Shown here: positions 23,208-34,215 of the stretch, one piece after another
Numbering within the stretch: position 1 is the first letter of the stretch
How the letters are laid out: the number at the start of each line of letters is the position of its first letter
Origin: Adineta vaga
Taxonomy: Eukaryota > Rotifera
DNA length: 64,000 nucleotides
Assembly: GCA_021613535.1 (NCBI GenBank)
Contig: CP075492.1
Coordinates: 18,104,001 to 18,168,000 of the forward strand
Reading direction: 5' to 3'
Notes under the pieces: model-generated
What the model was told of the DNA's origin: nothing
Databases searched by the model: none
What the model saw: only the letters and a program-made list of their open reading frames with translations
Translations under genes and position numbers: made by a program

Positions 23208-25521
23208 ATGTCATCTAACTATTTACTGACAGATAATGAAGAAATTTACATCATTACATTACATAGACACTTCAAAATCAATGTTCTGCAATTGATAAAT
23301 GATCTGAATAATCGTATGGATCATGATATACCAACTCGAGTGACCGATATTAAAATTATGGTTAATACAATGTTTAATACTGATTTATCCGTTACAACAG
23401 TAAATGAAATAATTAATCGATTAAATAATGGAGAGTTGAAACAGCTCTTTCACTCCTATGATGTTGATCAGTTGCTAACTAATTATATTGCAAGTTCAAT
23501 ATCTGATACCAACGCAACATTAATTTGTCTTAAACCATTTACAAATACATGTCTAACCTGTAAACAGGAACTTCAAATTTCATTTAATCAATATGTCACA
23601 ATTTATAATATGGGATCGATCATTAAAGGTGGTGTTTATTATTCTTCTTGCAACAATTGTAGAATGAAATATTATCCAAATTATTATGAACATATCACTA
23701 TTGGTGCAAAATTTGTCACACCAGCATCAATCTATAACCAAAAATATATTTACTTTGGTGGAAAGAAAGTTTACTCTACAGAATTGTTGATACATTTTAC
23801 ATCGGCGTTTCTCAGACAATATTCTGGTTTTGAAAACTTTCAGAATTCATACAATTTAACCATCAAAAAATATATTACTTTATCTGCAAATACCCATACA
23901 GTAAGCATTTATGACATCAGAAACAAAAAATATTTAGAAATTTCTCACAGTTTTGAAATAACAGAAAAACAATGAAACGGATGTCATATATATTTCATCT
24001 ATTTTAATGTTGTTGTATATTTTAGTCGAATGAAATAATGTCGGAAATTAGTCGTGAATATTTTTCAAATATCTGGTTCATTTATCAATTATGTTTATTT
24101 ACCTTCTTTATGAATGATACTTTGCAACTTGAAATACCAAAGTTACTCGATGATTTATCAATTTATAAATTTTTTGATGTTAACTATGATCAATGGTACA
24201 GTGATTTTGTAAACCATTGGGCAATACACCATCGAACCCATCCATGTGATTCTACAAAACAATTCCAAGGTGCTGATTGCATGACGGCATTTGTTGTAGA
24301 CGGAATGCAAAAAGTGGCAAGAGTAATCTGTAATAACAAAAACAAAATGCTTGTAACCAGTGAGTTTCCTGATGGCATCTACGTCGGATGTGGCAATACG
24401 CCCAAATCAAAATCTGGTTTATGTGAACGCTGTAAAGAAGAAGAAATAATACACGATAATGAAACATACTTGAAAACCAATGATGACAAAGGTATCTATG
24501 ATGATCCAACAACTGGCTGCAATGTATCAAGAGAAGATCGGTACGTAAAAAATGTTAATCACTGAATCTGTTTCATTATCATTCAGTTTAAGTTGCATAC
24601 AATTGATTCAGAAAACATCAAGAGGAAATTTACAGATCTACTAACATTTATCAATATGATTTTTTTATTATTATTATTTAAGTACAGAGAATTAGAAATA
24701 TGATAATTATACTCATATTATTTCTGAAATAAAAACTAGATTATTCTTGGTAAATTGATTTTATTCCATCATTTAAGAAATTCTGTACTGATGAGCTTGA
24801 CAATGATGATTACAAAGATATAGATGTGATATTATTCTTTGAATTGAAATATAAAATAATACAGTTTGATCATTCGTACGGATTTAATTCTAATAATTAT
24901 TTTACTTTTAGTTTCGTCGATATGGAGAAGAAAATTTCACAAGGTATTATATATACATTATCTCCATGTGGAATAATCATTGGCTTTGATGAAGTATATC
25001 ATTCAGAATCCTGTTATATAGCTTTGTGGCATTTATTCAGAATGATTAGTCTAGTTGACAATCAACATCATCAATTTTTACCAAATATACTGATTTATGA
25101 TAATGCTTGCAGTTTATATACTTATTTTTGGAATCGTTATGACAAGATTGAGATTAATCGACGTATTTTACAAACACCATCATCAAATTTAATTTCCCGA
25201 TGTTTATTTTTTATTGATCGTTTTCATCAACAAAATCACAAACGACCAATGTGTCAAAAAGAAAGAAACATCGACTATGCATATAAAGGAGCAATCAAAA
25301 TCAATACTGAAGCTGCTGAACAACGAAACAGTATATTGAAGCAATATCAAAATGCCTTATCCTCATATTCTTCCAAAAAGATTCGTATTACTTACTTAAT
25401 ATTATTTCATTTAATGAATGCCGAGCGTAACATGTGTGATGGTCAATTCGAATACAATCGAAATTATGCTCAAGGCAACTTTTCCGCCAATGACAATTCA
25501 TTCAATACAATTTCCGATTAA
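23208..25521 (+). CDS. KDZ (Kyakuja-Dileera-Zisupton)-like transposase
   Basis: Three exons, 23208-23900, 24026-24540 and 24912-25521, splicing in phases 0 and 2 into 605 residues. Exon 1 has a cysteine cluster (CLTCKQEL...SSCNNCRMKYY) like the zinc-binding modules of this family. Exon 2 has GADCMTAFVVDG (first catalytic Asp, ~323) and a second cysteine set (GLCERCKEEE). Exon 3 has LSPCGIIIGFDE, ILIYDNACSLY (second Asp, ~466), FIDRFHQQNHKRPMC and NTEAAEQRN (catalytic Glu, ~539). This D-D-E order with the DRFHxxNH...C element is the KDZ signature as I know it. The enzyme would cut and join the element ends. It is shorter than many KDZ transposases. The second intron (371 nt) is longer than usual, so a small exon could be missed. 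No stop or frameshift breaks the model. Confidence 0.8.
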
Positions 25522-26146
25522 CACAACTACATCGTTTTATTTTCTCGTCATCTACACAATAAAATTCATTATCTCAACAAAATTCTTGTAGTTTGTTCTA
25601 CATCATCAGACTTTTACTTTTTTGTCTTTCTTTTTCTTGTGATTTATTATTCATATCGTCACAATAAAACAATTCTAAAAATCTTTACACAAAATCAATA
25701 TATCCGAAAACACGCAACTACAAAAATTAACACTTATTTTAAAGTAAATCGAGTTTTTTCTAAAGAAAAATGCATATGAGCAATTTTCTAACCTATCTAA
25801 ACTACAACAACACTCCGAGTCACAAAAGATTCACTCGTACCATTATATCTTCTTTAACATTCATAATTTTGGTCATGTTGGTTTCAAACATATTCTTTCA
25901 TAGTAGTACCAATTACTAAGACGACACTCATCATAATATTCAAAAACAAACTTCCATCATGAGAAGCATAAATTCCGCTTAATACCAAAACTAGAACCGC
26001 CACAGGCGCGTATATAAAAGTATACCTTAACTACTTCAAACTTTTACCTCCAAAATCGTGTCAATACACTACACAATAGCACATGATGGTTAAAGTTCAC
26101 CAGTTCTAAACTACACACCCACAAGTATAGACAGTGTATGCAAACA
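25522..26146. other. Right inner spacer of the element
   Basis: AT-rich sequence between the transposase stop and the right subterminal repeats. No gene is supported. Confidence 0.5.
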
Positions 26147-26684
26147 CATGAGAATACATGACAACCGATTCTAGCTGAAAAGGGGAAAGTAGGGTCAATA
26201 CATGAGAATACAAGACGACCGATTCTAGCTGAAAAGGGGAAAGTAGGGTCAATACATGGCAATACAAGGCAATACATGAGAATACAAGACAACCGATTCT
26301 AGCTGAAAAGGGGAAAGTAGGGTCAATACATGGCAATACAAGGCAATACATGAGAATACAAGACAACCGATTCTAGCTGAAAAGGGGAAAGTAGGGTCAA
26401 TACATGACAATACATGACAACCGATTCTAGCTGAAAAGGGGAAAGTAGGGTCAATACATGGCAATACAAGGCAATACATGAGAATACAAGACAACCGATT
26501 CTAGCTGAAAAGGGGAAAGTAGGGTCAATACATGGCAATACAAGGCAATACATGAGAATACAAGACAACCGATTCTAGCTGAAAAGGGGAAAGTAGGGTC
26601 AATACATGGCAATACAAGGCAATACATGACAATACATGACAACCGATTCTAGCTGAAAAGGGGAAAGTAGGGTCAATACATGAT
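26147..26684 (-). repeat. Right subterminal minisatellite
   Basis: About seven or eight copies of the same unit as 10830-11044 but inverted: CCGATTCTAGCTGAAAAGGG, then GAAAGTAGGGTCAATACATG, then several copies of a 10-mer like GCAATACAAG. The unit is 54-74 bp depending on the number of 10-mers. Overlapping minus-strand frames are repeat artefacts. Confidence 0.85.
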
Positions 26685-26711
26685 AGTGTATAAAAGCTAT
26701 AAAAAGTAAAG

Positions 26712-26742
26712 TACAAGTTGTATTTGTATTTGCGCAGCCCTC
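26712..26742 (-). repeat. Right terminal inverted repeat of the element
   Basis: Reverse complement of 10633-10663 with a perfect 25-base core (…ATTTGCGCA on + strand) and an imperfect outer hexamer (GCCCTC). Confidence 0.85.
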
Positions 26743-26750
26743 GTTTAGTA
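26743..26750. other. Right target-site duplication GTTTAGTA
   Basis: Direct copy of 10625-10632. The receptor frame resumes at 26751 (TGT ATA GAG). Confidence 0.85.
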
Positions 26751-29700
26751 TGTATAGAGGATACGAAAAACTTAAATATGCTTGGGTTAATGCTTCTCTT
26801 TTCCACTTGTCGTATTCATCATACATCGATTCCAGCTGAGGACAAACGATTATTCTATTGTGACAGATCGATGAAATTCATTTCAAAACATCGAGTAATG
26901 GATACTCATTTCGATTGTTTATACGAAGAAGACGAAGTCTCCACGTTAAATACTACCGTTATAAATAGTCTCAATCTGACATATCATTTTAAATGTGCAG
27001 AAACTGATCAATGGCTTCCACGGCCACTAGTCACTAGCGGCTTCTGTCAAGATAACTCCGATAGATTGTACATCGGAAGTTGCAAAACAGCATTTGATAT
27101 AGGTTGTCAATTCTTACGAGGTCTTGGTTCACACCCTGTAGATTATCTATTTCAAGAAAATTGTAACGGTGTTTTGAAGTTAACGTTTTCGAAAGAAAAT
27201 GAAACAGACGAAACAAGCTGTAACGAATGGCCATGGCCAATGTATCGACGATGTGACGGTCACTGGGATACCAGTGATGGAGAGGACGAATTGAATTGTT
27301 CAAACACAATTCTTTCACACATCACACATACTATTTTAAAATGTAGCATGACCGAACATTATTGTGCGCATCGAAATAAAGCTATTGGTTGTCTAGCAAA
27401 AGAGCGTGCTGGAGACGGGATTGTCGATTGTTTAGGAAAAACCGACGAAAGAGTAATATCATGTGCTCTTTCATATCCTCTTCATTCGTTTACATGTTCG
27501 AATGGCGATTGCGTAAGGTTAGCTAATCTCTGTGATGGACATAATGACTGTCCCAATGGCGACGACGAACTTGTTTGTTCTTGGATCGTCTTCAATGTGT
27601 GCAAACCCTCTGAGTTCCAGTGCGAATCATTTTGCATTCCAAGAGCGAGACAATGTGATGGCTTCATCGACTGTCCATCGAATGGCGAAGACGAATGGTT
27701 CTGCGATCTTGGATATCGAAGAATACCACAATTCTCTCTAGATACAGTTGAAAAATACCCTCCCGTTAGCGATGCGCCACGATTGATGACTGCGACTGTT
27801 TCTCATCAGCTCATATCAATACCACTCATTATCTCAACTAAAAGTAGAAATATCAATCTACTGAATCGATGGTTCTGTAATCAGGGTATAATTGTCACAA
27901 AAAGATCGTTAAATGTTGAATGTTTATGTCCACCTAGTTACTATGGTCCAAGGTGTCAATACCAAGCAGAGCGTTTATTGATTACTATTCGAATTGATAC
28001 ACCAGCTAGTCTAAGTCGACATAAAAATCAACAAAATGTCATTCGATTAGTCGCTTGTTTGCTGCTTGATAATACAGTCGCTCATCATGAGCAAATTTTA
28101 CATGAAACTTTAATGAAACAAATGTTCTATCTTAACTACCCACGACCGCCGCCAAAACAGCGTGGTAACTGGTCTGTTCGTATCGATGCATTTTCTGTGA
28201 CCAAATTCAATGTCGCTTTTCATGCATCGTGGTTATTCGATGTTCCATTTTCGTTTCTTCCTGTTAATCGACTCGTATTGCATGTTACACTGAAAGATCA
28301 CAAAGCTTGTAACACACTCATTTGCGTTCATGGTAGTTGCAAGAGATATTTGAATTCACCATATCGTGAATATTGTCAGTGTGAAGAGAACTATTCGGGA
28401 GATCGATGCAATGTCACAGCCAGATGCGCATGCGCTTACGGTGGAAAATGTGCCAATCAACATTCAACATTGATTTGTGTCTGCCCTCTTGGTCGTACAG
28501 GTAGCGAATGTCGCGTTTCGTTCGATCCGTGTAGTCATATCGACTGTCAACATGGTGGAACGTGTCTGCCGTTGGATGAACGACAGTCAACGAAGTTGTT
28601 CATTTGTTCATGTCGCACTGGATATTACGGATCTCGTTGTGAACATGCTGATGCTAAAATTCAGATTCATTTCTCGAAATCTCTTTTCCATCATAATCTA
28701 CCGCTGTCTGTCGCTGTTTTCGTTCATTTTCTCGTGCTACAGAATAACTCGCCTGGCATTTTGTTTGTTCAAAACCGGTTTTTATATCAAAAAGTACAGC
28801 TAAATAAACCACTCAATGTTTTTAACAAGAATCAAAAGTATCTTTCAAGTTTTATTCTTCTTCAAATCTTCTTCGAACCGGATAATTACGGCTATTACAT
28901 CGCGGGAATTATCAAAAGCAATATGACGACCATCGTTACAACAGTTCACGAGTGGAATCGATGTCTGCACGTTGATAAACTGCTTCTAAATGCAACCATT
29001 CGTAGTTTTCCGTCAAGAAAAAAAGTGAAATATTATGGCCGTGCTTGTGAAGTGAGCAGCAGTATCAGATGGTTCCATGATGAAGCGTATCTATGTTTTT
29101 GTAACAAAGATCGTATCCCCGATTGTCTCTATTTTCAAGAAGAAGATACACAATGTACAACAAATTATTGTCAAAACAATGGTAGATGTGTACAGAACAA
29201 TTTCGATGGTATTTGGGACTTCGGCTGTGTATGCGATGGATGTACCTACGGGTCACTATGCCAGCTGACAACATCACAGTACACGCTCTCGTTAGATGCC
29301 ATGCTTGGCCAAGACATTCTAGAAAATGCGTCACTTACAAATCAACCCGTTTTGATAAAATTAGTATTGGCAGTAATTGTTCTAATGCTCTCTCTTGGAT
29401 TTTTGTCGAACATACTGGCGTTTATAACATTCAAACAACCAAAGGTTCAAGAATTTGGTTGTGGTATGTATCTTCTCTGTCTCCCTTTAATCGGTCAATT
29501 AGGATTGTCAATATTTGCTAGTCGATTCTTTTACCTGTTGGTAACACAGATTTACAATGTTAATAATCGTTTTGCTGTTCATTGGGGTTGTGTCGTGTTG
29601 GAATATTTACTCAGCGTATGTCCAATGCTGTTTGATTGGTTAACAGCGTGTGTCGCAGTGGAACGAAGCGTTAATATTATTAAGGGCGCCTCTTTCAGAA

Positions 29701-30284
29701 AAGGTGACAGTGTCTGGTGGGCTAAGCGCATCATTCTTGTCCTCGTAGTTGTTGTTTTGAGTAGTGCATGGCATGAGCCATTTATTCGTCATCTGATCGA
29801 TGATCCACGAGCTACCGTTCAGCACACATGGTGCGTAGTTAGATTTCGGTGGGTCTGGCTCGAACACTATCGTTTAATCATTAATATAATTAATCTTATT
29901 GTCCCTGTGTCGATAAACTTAGTGGCTACGGTGTTTTTATTACACAAATCAACACGAATGAAACAGACATTAGTTCATAGAACAATCGATAAAAACTATC
30001 TCACGATATTCAAGACACAGATTCCTCTATATGGAAGTCCACTTGGATTGATTTTGCTCAGTACGATGCGGCTGATATTCTCGTTCACACTGGTCTGTAT
30101 AATTCATCAGTGGCAGAAGTATATCTATTTAACGGCATATTTTATTTCATTTGTTCCAAAGATGGGTACATTCCCTATTTTTGTGTTGCCAGCCAAGATC
30201 TACAAAGCTGAGTTCAAGAGCTGTATTCAAAGATCGAAAAGAACATTAGTTGTTTTATCTCGATCCAATGCTCTTAGAAAATAG
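26751..30284 (+). CDS. 3' part of the interrupted LDLR-A/EGF/7TM receptor gene
   Basis: An uninterrupted frame of 1177 residues whose first codons continue the 5' part at 9282-10632 when the element is removed. LDL-A modules come first (HRVMDTHFDCLYEEDE, CDGHNDCPNGDDELVC, CDGFIDCPSNGEDEWFC). EGF-like modules follow (CVHGSCKRYL...CQCEENYSGDRC, YGGKCANQ...CVCPLGRTGSEC, CQHGGTCLPL...CSCRTGYYGSRC, CQNNGRCVQN...CVCDGC). Seven hydrophobic helices follow, from about 29350 to the end, with CVAVERS in place of DRY after helix 3. The product would be a large cell-surface receptor. As the locus stands, translation could only start inside, for example at the ATG at 26778 (MLGLMLLFSTC), which happens to resemble a weak signal peptide. 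The interrupted gene is probably null on this haplotype unless the element is excised. Confidence 0.85.
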   Translation, partial: CIEDTKNLNMLGLMLLFSTCRIHHTSIPAEDKRLFYCDRSMKFISKHRVMDTHFDCLYEEDEVSTLNTTVINSLNLTYHFKCAETDQWLPRPLVTSGFCQDNSDRLYIGSCKTAFDIGCQFLRGLGSHPVDYLFQENCNGVLKLTFSKENETDETSCNEWPWPMYRRCDGHWDTSDGEDELNCSNTILSHITHTILKCSMTEHYCAHRNKAIGCLAKERAGDGIVDCLGKTDERVISCALSYPLHSFTCSNGDCVRLANLCDGHNDCPNGDDELVCSWIVFNVCKPSEFQCESFCIPRARQCDGFIDCPSNGEDEWFCDLGYRRIPQFSLDTVEKYPPVSDAPRLMTATVSHQLISIPLIISTKSRNINLLNRWFCNQGIIVTKRSLNVECLCPPSYYGPRCQYQAERLLITIRIDTPASLSRHKNQQNVIRLVACLLLDNTVAHHEQILHETLMKQMFYLNYPRPPPKQRGNWSVRIDAFSVTKFNVAFHASWLFDVPFSFLPVNRLVLHVTLKDHKACNTLICVHGSCKRYLNSPYREYCQCEENYSGDRCNVTARCACAYGGKCANQHSTLICVCPLGRTGSECRVSFDPCSHIDCQHGGTCLPLDERQSTKLFICSCRTGYYGSRCEHADAKIQIHFSKSLFHHNLPLSVAVFVHFLVLQNNSPGILFVQNRFLYQKVQLNKPLNVFNKNQKYLSSFILLQIFFEPDNYGYYIAGIIKSNMTTIVTTVHEWNRCLHVDKLLLNATIRSFPSRKKVKYYGRACEVSSSIRWFHDEAYLCFCNKDRIPDCLYFQEEDTQCTTNYCQNNGRCVQNNFDGIWDFGCVCDGCTYGSLCQLTTSQYTLSLDAMLGQDILENASLTNQPVLIKLVLAVIVLMLSLGFLSNILAFITFKQPKVQEFGCGMYLLCLPLIGQLGLSIFASRFFYLLVTQIYNVNNRFAVHWGCVVLEYLLSVCPMLFDWLTACVAVERSVNIIKGASFRKGDSVWWAKRIILVLVVVVLSSAWHEPFIRHLIDDPRATVQHTWCVVRFRWVWLEHYRLIINIINLIVPVSINLVATVFLLHKSTRMKQTLVHRTIDKNYLTIFKTQIPLYGSPLGLILLSTMRLIFSFTLVCIIHQWQKYIYLTAYFISFVPKMGTFPIFVLPAKIYKAEFKSCIQRSKRTLVVLSRSNALRK

Positions 30285-30308
30285 TTTCAAAATTAATTTG
30301 AACCCTTT

Positions 30309-30412
30309 GACTGGGTGAGAGTGAGGCTGTGTGGATATTATATCAATATAAGAATCACATCTATCCAGTTAGTTACACTCTTAATCTTGCCACACTCACA
30401 TCCTCAAGATTT
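30309..30412. repeat. Telomere-like foldback repeat, diverged
   Basis: GACTGGGTGAGAGTGAGGCTGTGTGG on the left faces CCACACTCACATCCTCAAGA on the right across ~55 bp. Arms are degenerate, so this may be an old copy. Confidence 0.55.
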
Positions 30413-30602
30413 TTCTTAAAAGTATCATGAAATTATACACAAGGAATAGGAATCAAAGCGTATTCTAATTAATGAATTCAACGTGTTTTCGGAAGAAATG
30501 AAGATATTGTACATCCGATTATTTATTTTGGTGAAAGAATAGAAAAACAAACTATAAGAAGACATAAAAGTGAGAAATATGTATATCCTATATCTTGTTT
30601 AT

Positions 30603-33492
30603 TTATCGAGGTTGATAACCCATTAGATCGAATAATTTTGATAACTGAAATCGAAATGTTGATCGATATTCTGATCTTCCATAAAGAAAAATTATTGTTA
30701 AAAACCGCATTATTATACCAATAACCACCAGACAAGCTATTGATCTTTCATTATCTCCAAAAGAATAATGAATACTTAGAGCATCAATTTGAGTACTCCA
30801 CAAACTAATTGTCGACACGTTCTGAACATATTTTTCTGTGTCATAAATAAAAAGTTGTCGTTGAACATGTCTTGAAAATGATAGATAAACTAAATTGTGT
30901 AACATTTCACTTTTTGTTGGATTGAATCCACTAATAAAACAAGAGATGAGAGCAACTAATGTTGCTGCTAAATAAGCGTTTTCAGTTTTTTGGCAGGCAA
31001 CTGAGACAAATTGCCCAATACCTGAACAAGCAAAAGCCATGGCAAGTAATACTGAATAATAATCAGCAAAACTCGATCTTGGTATTATTTCAATATATAA
31101 CATGGTTAAAAATAACAAAGGATAAAGAAATAAATGAATTAAATCGACCAATGTTTTTGCTAACCAATATTGAATTGGATGATAAGAATTTCTTGTTTCT
31201 CTTATAAACGTTTTATCAACCATTTCTATACCAAATAAACGTTGACTAGTAATACATATTGCCATACCAAAGCCTAGACTAATCATTAAATAAATTGCTG
31301 ATGATGAATTGATGTTACAAGATTGTGCTTGATTTTGAAATAAACGACCAATAATTAAACCTAATAGGAAAAAAGCTAAAGCATACATAGCTTCGATTGC
31401 ATAATTTCGTTGAAACATCTGTACACACGTACGACGAATAACATAGATAATTGGCAAAAATGTTGATGGTATGTTTATTGATTTCAAATTAAATATAAAT
31501 GGATTTTTACATTTTAGTGGTGTAATTGATTGGTTTTCGATAGCTACTTTATTCGGATAATGAGCTAATGCATAAATACAAGAATCACAATCATTCTTTG
31601 ATTTGTATATTTGTTGATATTCTTCGCTACCTTCATTCAAATGAACTTGATTACGTAAATGTTGTAGGGCATCTTCTCGTCGACCATAATAAGCCAAATA
31701 ACAATCAGGATTAAGCAAAATCAAATGATCAATTTTCTGAAACAATTCATAACTTGGTTGATGTATAATTAAAATAATATTTACTGGATACAATCGATTT
31801 TGTTTGATAATATTCAATAATTTAAATACTTTATCACAAACAACAGTATCTAAACCTGATGTTGGCTCATCAAGTAATAAAATTTTTGGACAAGCAACAA
31901 TTTCCATGGCAATATTAACACGTTTTTTCTCTCCTATATAATAAAAAATAACAAAAACATAGGATATATATTGAATGAAACTATTTACCTCCGGATAATT
32001 TTTCAGTCATTGTATACGCTTTATGTGTCATATCTAATTTGTTTAAGACAAAATTGACATCATTTCGAATCGTTTGTCTATCATCTTTTAATCGTCGTGA
32101 ACGTGCCGAAAAATAGACAGTTTCGAAAACGGTTAAATCTGAATGCATCACATCTTCTTGTGGAACATAACCAACTAAATCAGAGAGCCATGTATGCAAT
32201 GGATGCCAATGACTATTTTTTTTACTTGTATCACTAATCACAATTTTACCATCTTTCTGCAAACTTTTTCGTCCTTGAATCGTATAGAGTAAACTTGTCT
32301 TTCCACATCCTGATTGACCCATAATACCATTTATTTGTCCACTTTGAATAGAAAATGTAAAGCCTTTATTAGATTTTTCCCATTTTGGTATATTCAATCT
32401 AGCATTTTCCAAATCAATTTTGAAACCATTATTGTTTGCTGTTGATAGATCTATAGGAATCTTAAAATAATCACTTGTCTCTTCTTGTTCTACAATATAT
32501 ATTTTCTTTCGTCGAATACTGTCTTCTAGAGAACAGCATGCGCAATGTTCATATATTCTTACTATACGTTGTATAATTTTTGCATTTACGACAAAACGAA
32601 GTAGAATTAAAAAGACGAGTGGAACTAAAACAATAACCATTGCTATAATAAAAATCCGAGCATTATCTAAAATACCATCTTGACACGTAAAGCCACTGGG
32701 ACAGACGATGGGATCTGTCACTCCTGATGGACAATAGACAGAATCCAAGTTTTTACATGATATTTTTGTGAATGAATTTGGACAGTAAGATCCAGATTGA
32801 CAGAAGCCTTCGATAGACGATCCACCACAGCCATGTTTATTGAACTGAGTAGGCACATTTTGTGGACAATCAACATCAGTGAGACAAAAGCCATTTTTTG
32901 GTATCAACGGTGATGGACAATACGCTGCATCACGACAAGGTATCATGCATGCTTGACCATCAGGACAAAAGTAACCTGGACAGCAAGAGAACAAAACTGT
33001 TTGTGATATGTTATTACTATTATTGACAAATGTTGAAAAGAAAAAACCAGGTTGACACGATAAACTAGAACACTTGGGATTATATAGAGTGACCGTTGCA
33101 TTTTGAAAGTTTTGATAGAATGCATTGATGACTGATGCATTACATAGATGTTGTGCTATAAACTGACTGTTAGAACAACGTAAATCTCCAGCTGAACATG
33201 CTGAATTATAAGACCATTCAAATTGATTTTGAGATGAATTACATTGTAGACAAGTATAAAGAGCATCACCATCTTTAAGACATAATTTGTCAATAAAACA
33301 ATAACCAGATGGTAGATTACACGTACTATTAAAACAATGCGAACAAATGCCACTGATATTCGTTGTGATTGTTGACATCAATTTATCATCATTTTTTAAA
33401 GAACTATATTTATGTTGAAATCGTGAAACGACCGATAATTGACAGTATGAACAGACAAAAGTTAAAGTCAGAATAATAATTACTGATGCCAT
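30603..33492 (-). CDS. ABCG-type ABC transporter with cysteine-rich ectodomain
   Basis: Two exons, 33492-31989 and 31933-30603, joined by a 55-nt phase-1 intron that falls inside the signature LSGG|EKKR. The product is 944 residues. Order: signal peptide (MASVIIILTLTFVCSYCQ), a ~250-residue cysteine-rich extracellular region, one membrane helix (IFIIAMVIVLVPLVFLILL), a nucleotide-binding domain with Walker A (MGQSGCGKTS), signature LSGGE and Walker B (ILLLDEPTSGLD), then an ABC2-type membrane domain of about six helices. This is a half-transporter of the ABCG/White class with the extra N-terminal domain seen in plant ABCG24/28-like proteins. It would work as a dimer to export a hydrophobic substrate, which cannot be named. 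The start is the first ATG before the signal peptide. Confidence 0.88.
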
Positions 33493-34215
33493 AGATTGCT
33501 GTGTAGCTTAATGTAATTAAAATAATAGTCTAAAATGAATAAACAAAAAGAGAAACACGCATAAAATCGTATTGTGAATATTTCAAAGTGGAATAGAAGA
33601 ACATGCACGTTAATGATAAAATGGAACGGAATAATAGGAAAATTTAAAGTCATACGAGTCTCTTCGTTATACAGACATCGAATACCAAACGCCTCATCTC
33701 ATGGATTGACCCATATTATTACGTTTTCGACACCTGACATTCATCAAATGACTCGCAAAAAAAGTACATTCTGTTGCTGAAGAAAATATACAAAAAAAGT
33801 CTCATAGTTACCTGAGTAAAATGAGTAAATATTGTTTCTTGATAGTGCGCATGTGAGTAAATGGAATGACAGTACATTAAAATTTTACAGGAACTATAGG
33901 AACTTTCATCGATTCCATCTGATTATCCCTACATATTTGTAAGTCAACCTTATAAAGAATATTCTCAAAACTAAAACAAAAGAATCGTTTTCATGATATT
34001 TAATATCGACTTAATAAAAGAAATTTTACTATTATTTTCAATCGATTATGAAAGACTATATGGTGGTAATACAAAAAAATAACTTTCCTTCTCATGAAAA
34101 ACAAACTTATACGTATAAAATGAAACATGAATAATGCACGTTTATTCTTTCATGCAGTGCGTATGTGCTGAGCAAAAAGGTAAACAAATAAGAACATTTT
34201 ATTCGTCAGTTGTGC
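33493..34215. other. Intergenic, no gene recognised
   Basis: Upstream of the ABC transporter. Short open frames only, AT-rich. Confidence 0.5.

Larger units (their letters stand above)
10633..26742 (+). mobile_element. 16.1-kb KDZ-type DNA transposon with PrimPol and internal satellite
   Basis: Bounded by 8-bp direct repeats and terminal inverted repeats. The left end reads CAGAGATGCGCAAATAC. The right end, reverse-complemented, reads GAGGGCTGCGCAAATAC. The inverted match then continues through TGCGCAAATACAAATACAAC for 25 exact bases and weakly beyond. Subterminal 54-74-bp repeats follow in opposite orientation at the two ends. The cargo is a 63-bp satellite array, a PrimPol-like gene, a 14-exon gene of unknown role and a KDZ-like transposase, all genes on + strand. 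It interrupts a receptor gene whose frame is restored when the element and one direct repeat are removed. KDZ/Zisupton elements are known, as I recall, for 8-bp target duplications. The transposase frame is open, so the element may be fairly young. One frameshift in the middle gene leaves its activity uncertain. Confidence 0.88.

Noticed and set aside
23901-23975. Transposase exon 1 reading through to the stop at 23975
   Set aside because: A good donor at 23901 and acceptor before 24026 keep phase 0 and connect to the catalytic exon; the read-through tail has no family resemblance.
10633-26742. Integrated virus or Polinton/Maverick
   Set aside because: Primase alone could suggest this, but no capsid, protein-primed polymerase B, packaging ATPase or integrase is present; the transposase is KDZ-like and the target duplication is 8 bp rather than 6.
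10633-26742. Athena-type terminon
   Set aside because: No reverse transcriptase lies within the element and it has DNA-transposon termini.
26718-26777. Receptor 3' part starting at 26718
   Set aside because: The codon at 26718 is TTG within the terminal inverted repeat; receptor coding sequence begins only after the target duplication at 26751.
26044-26826. Minus-strand frames with MSCILMYCLVLPCIDPTFPF repeats
   Set aside because: Repeat artefacts of the right subterminal minisatellite.
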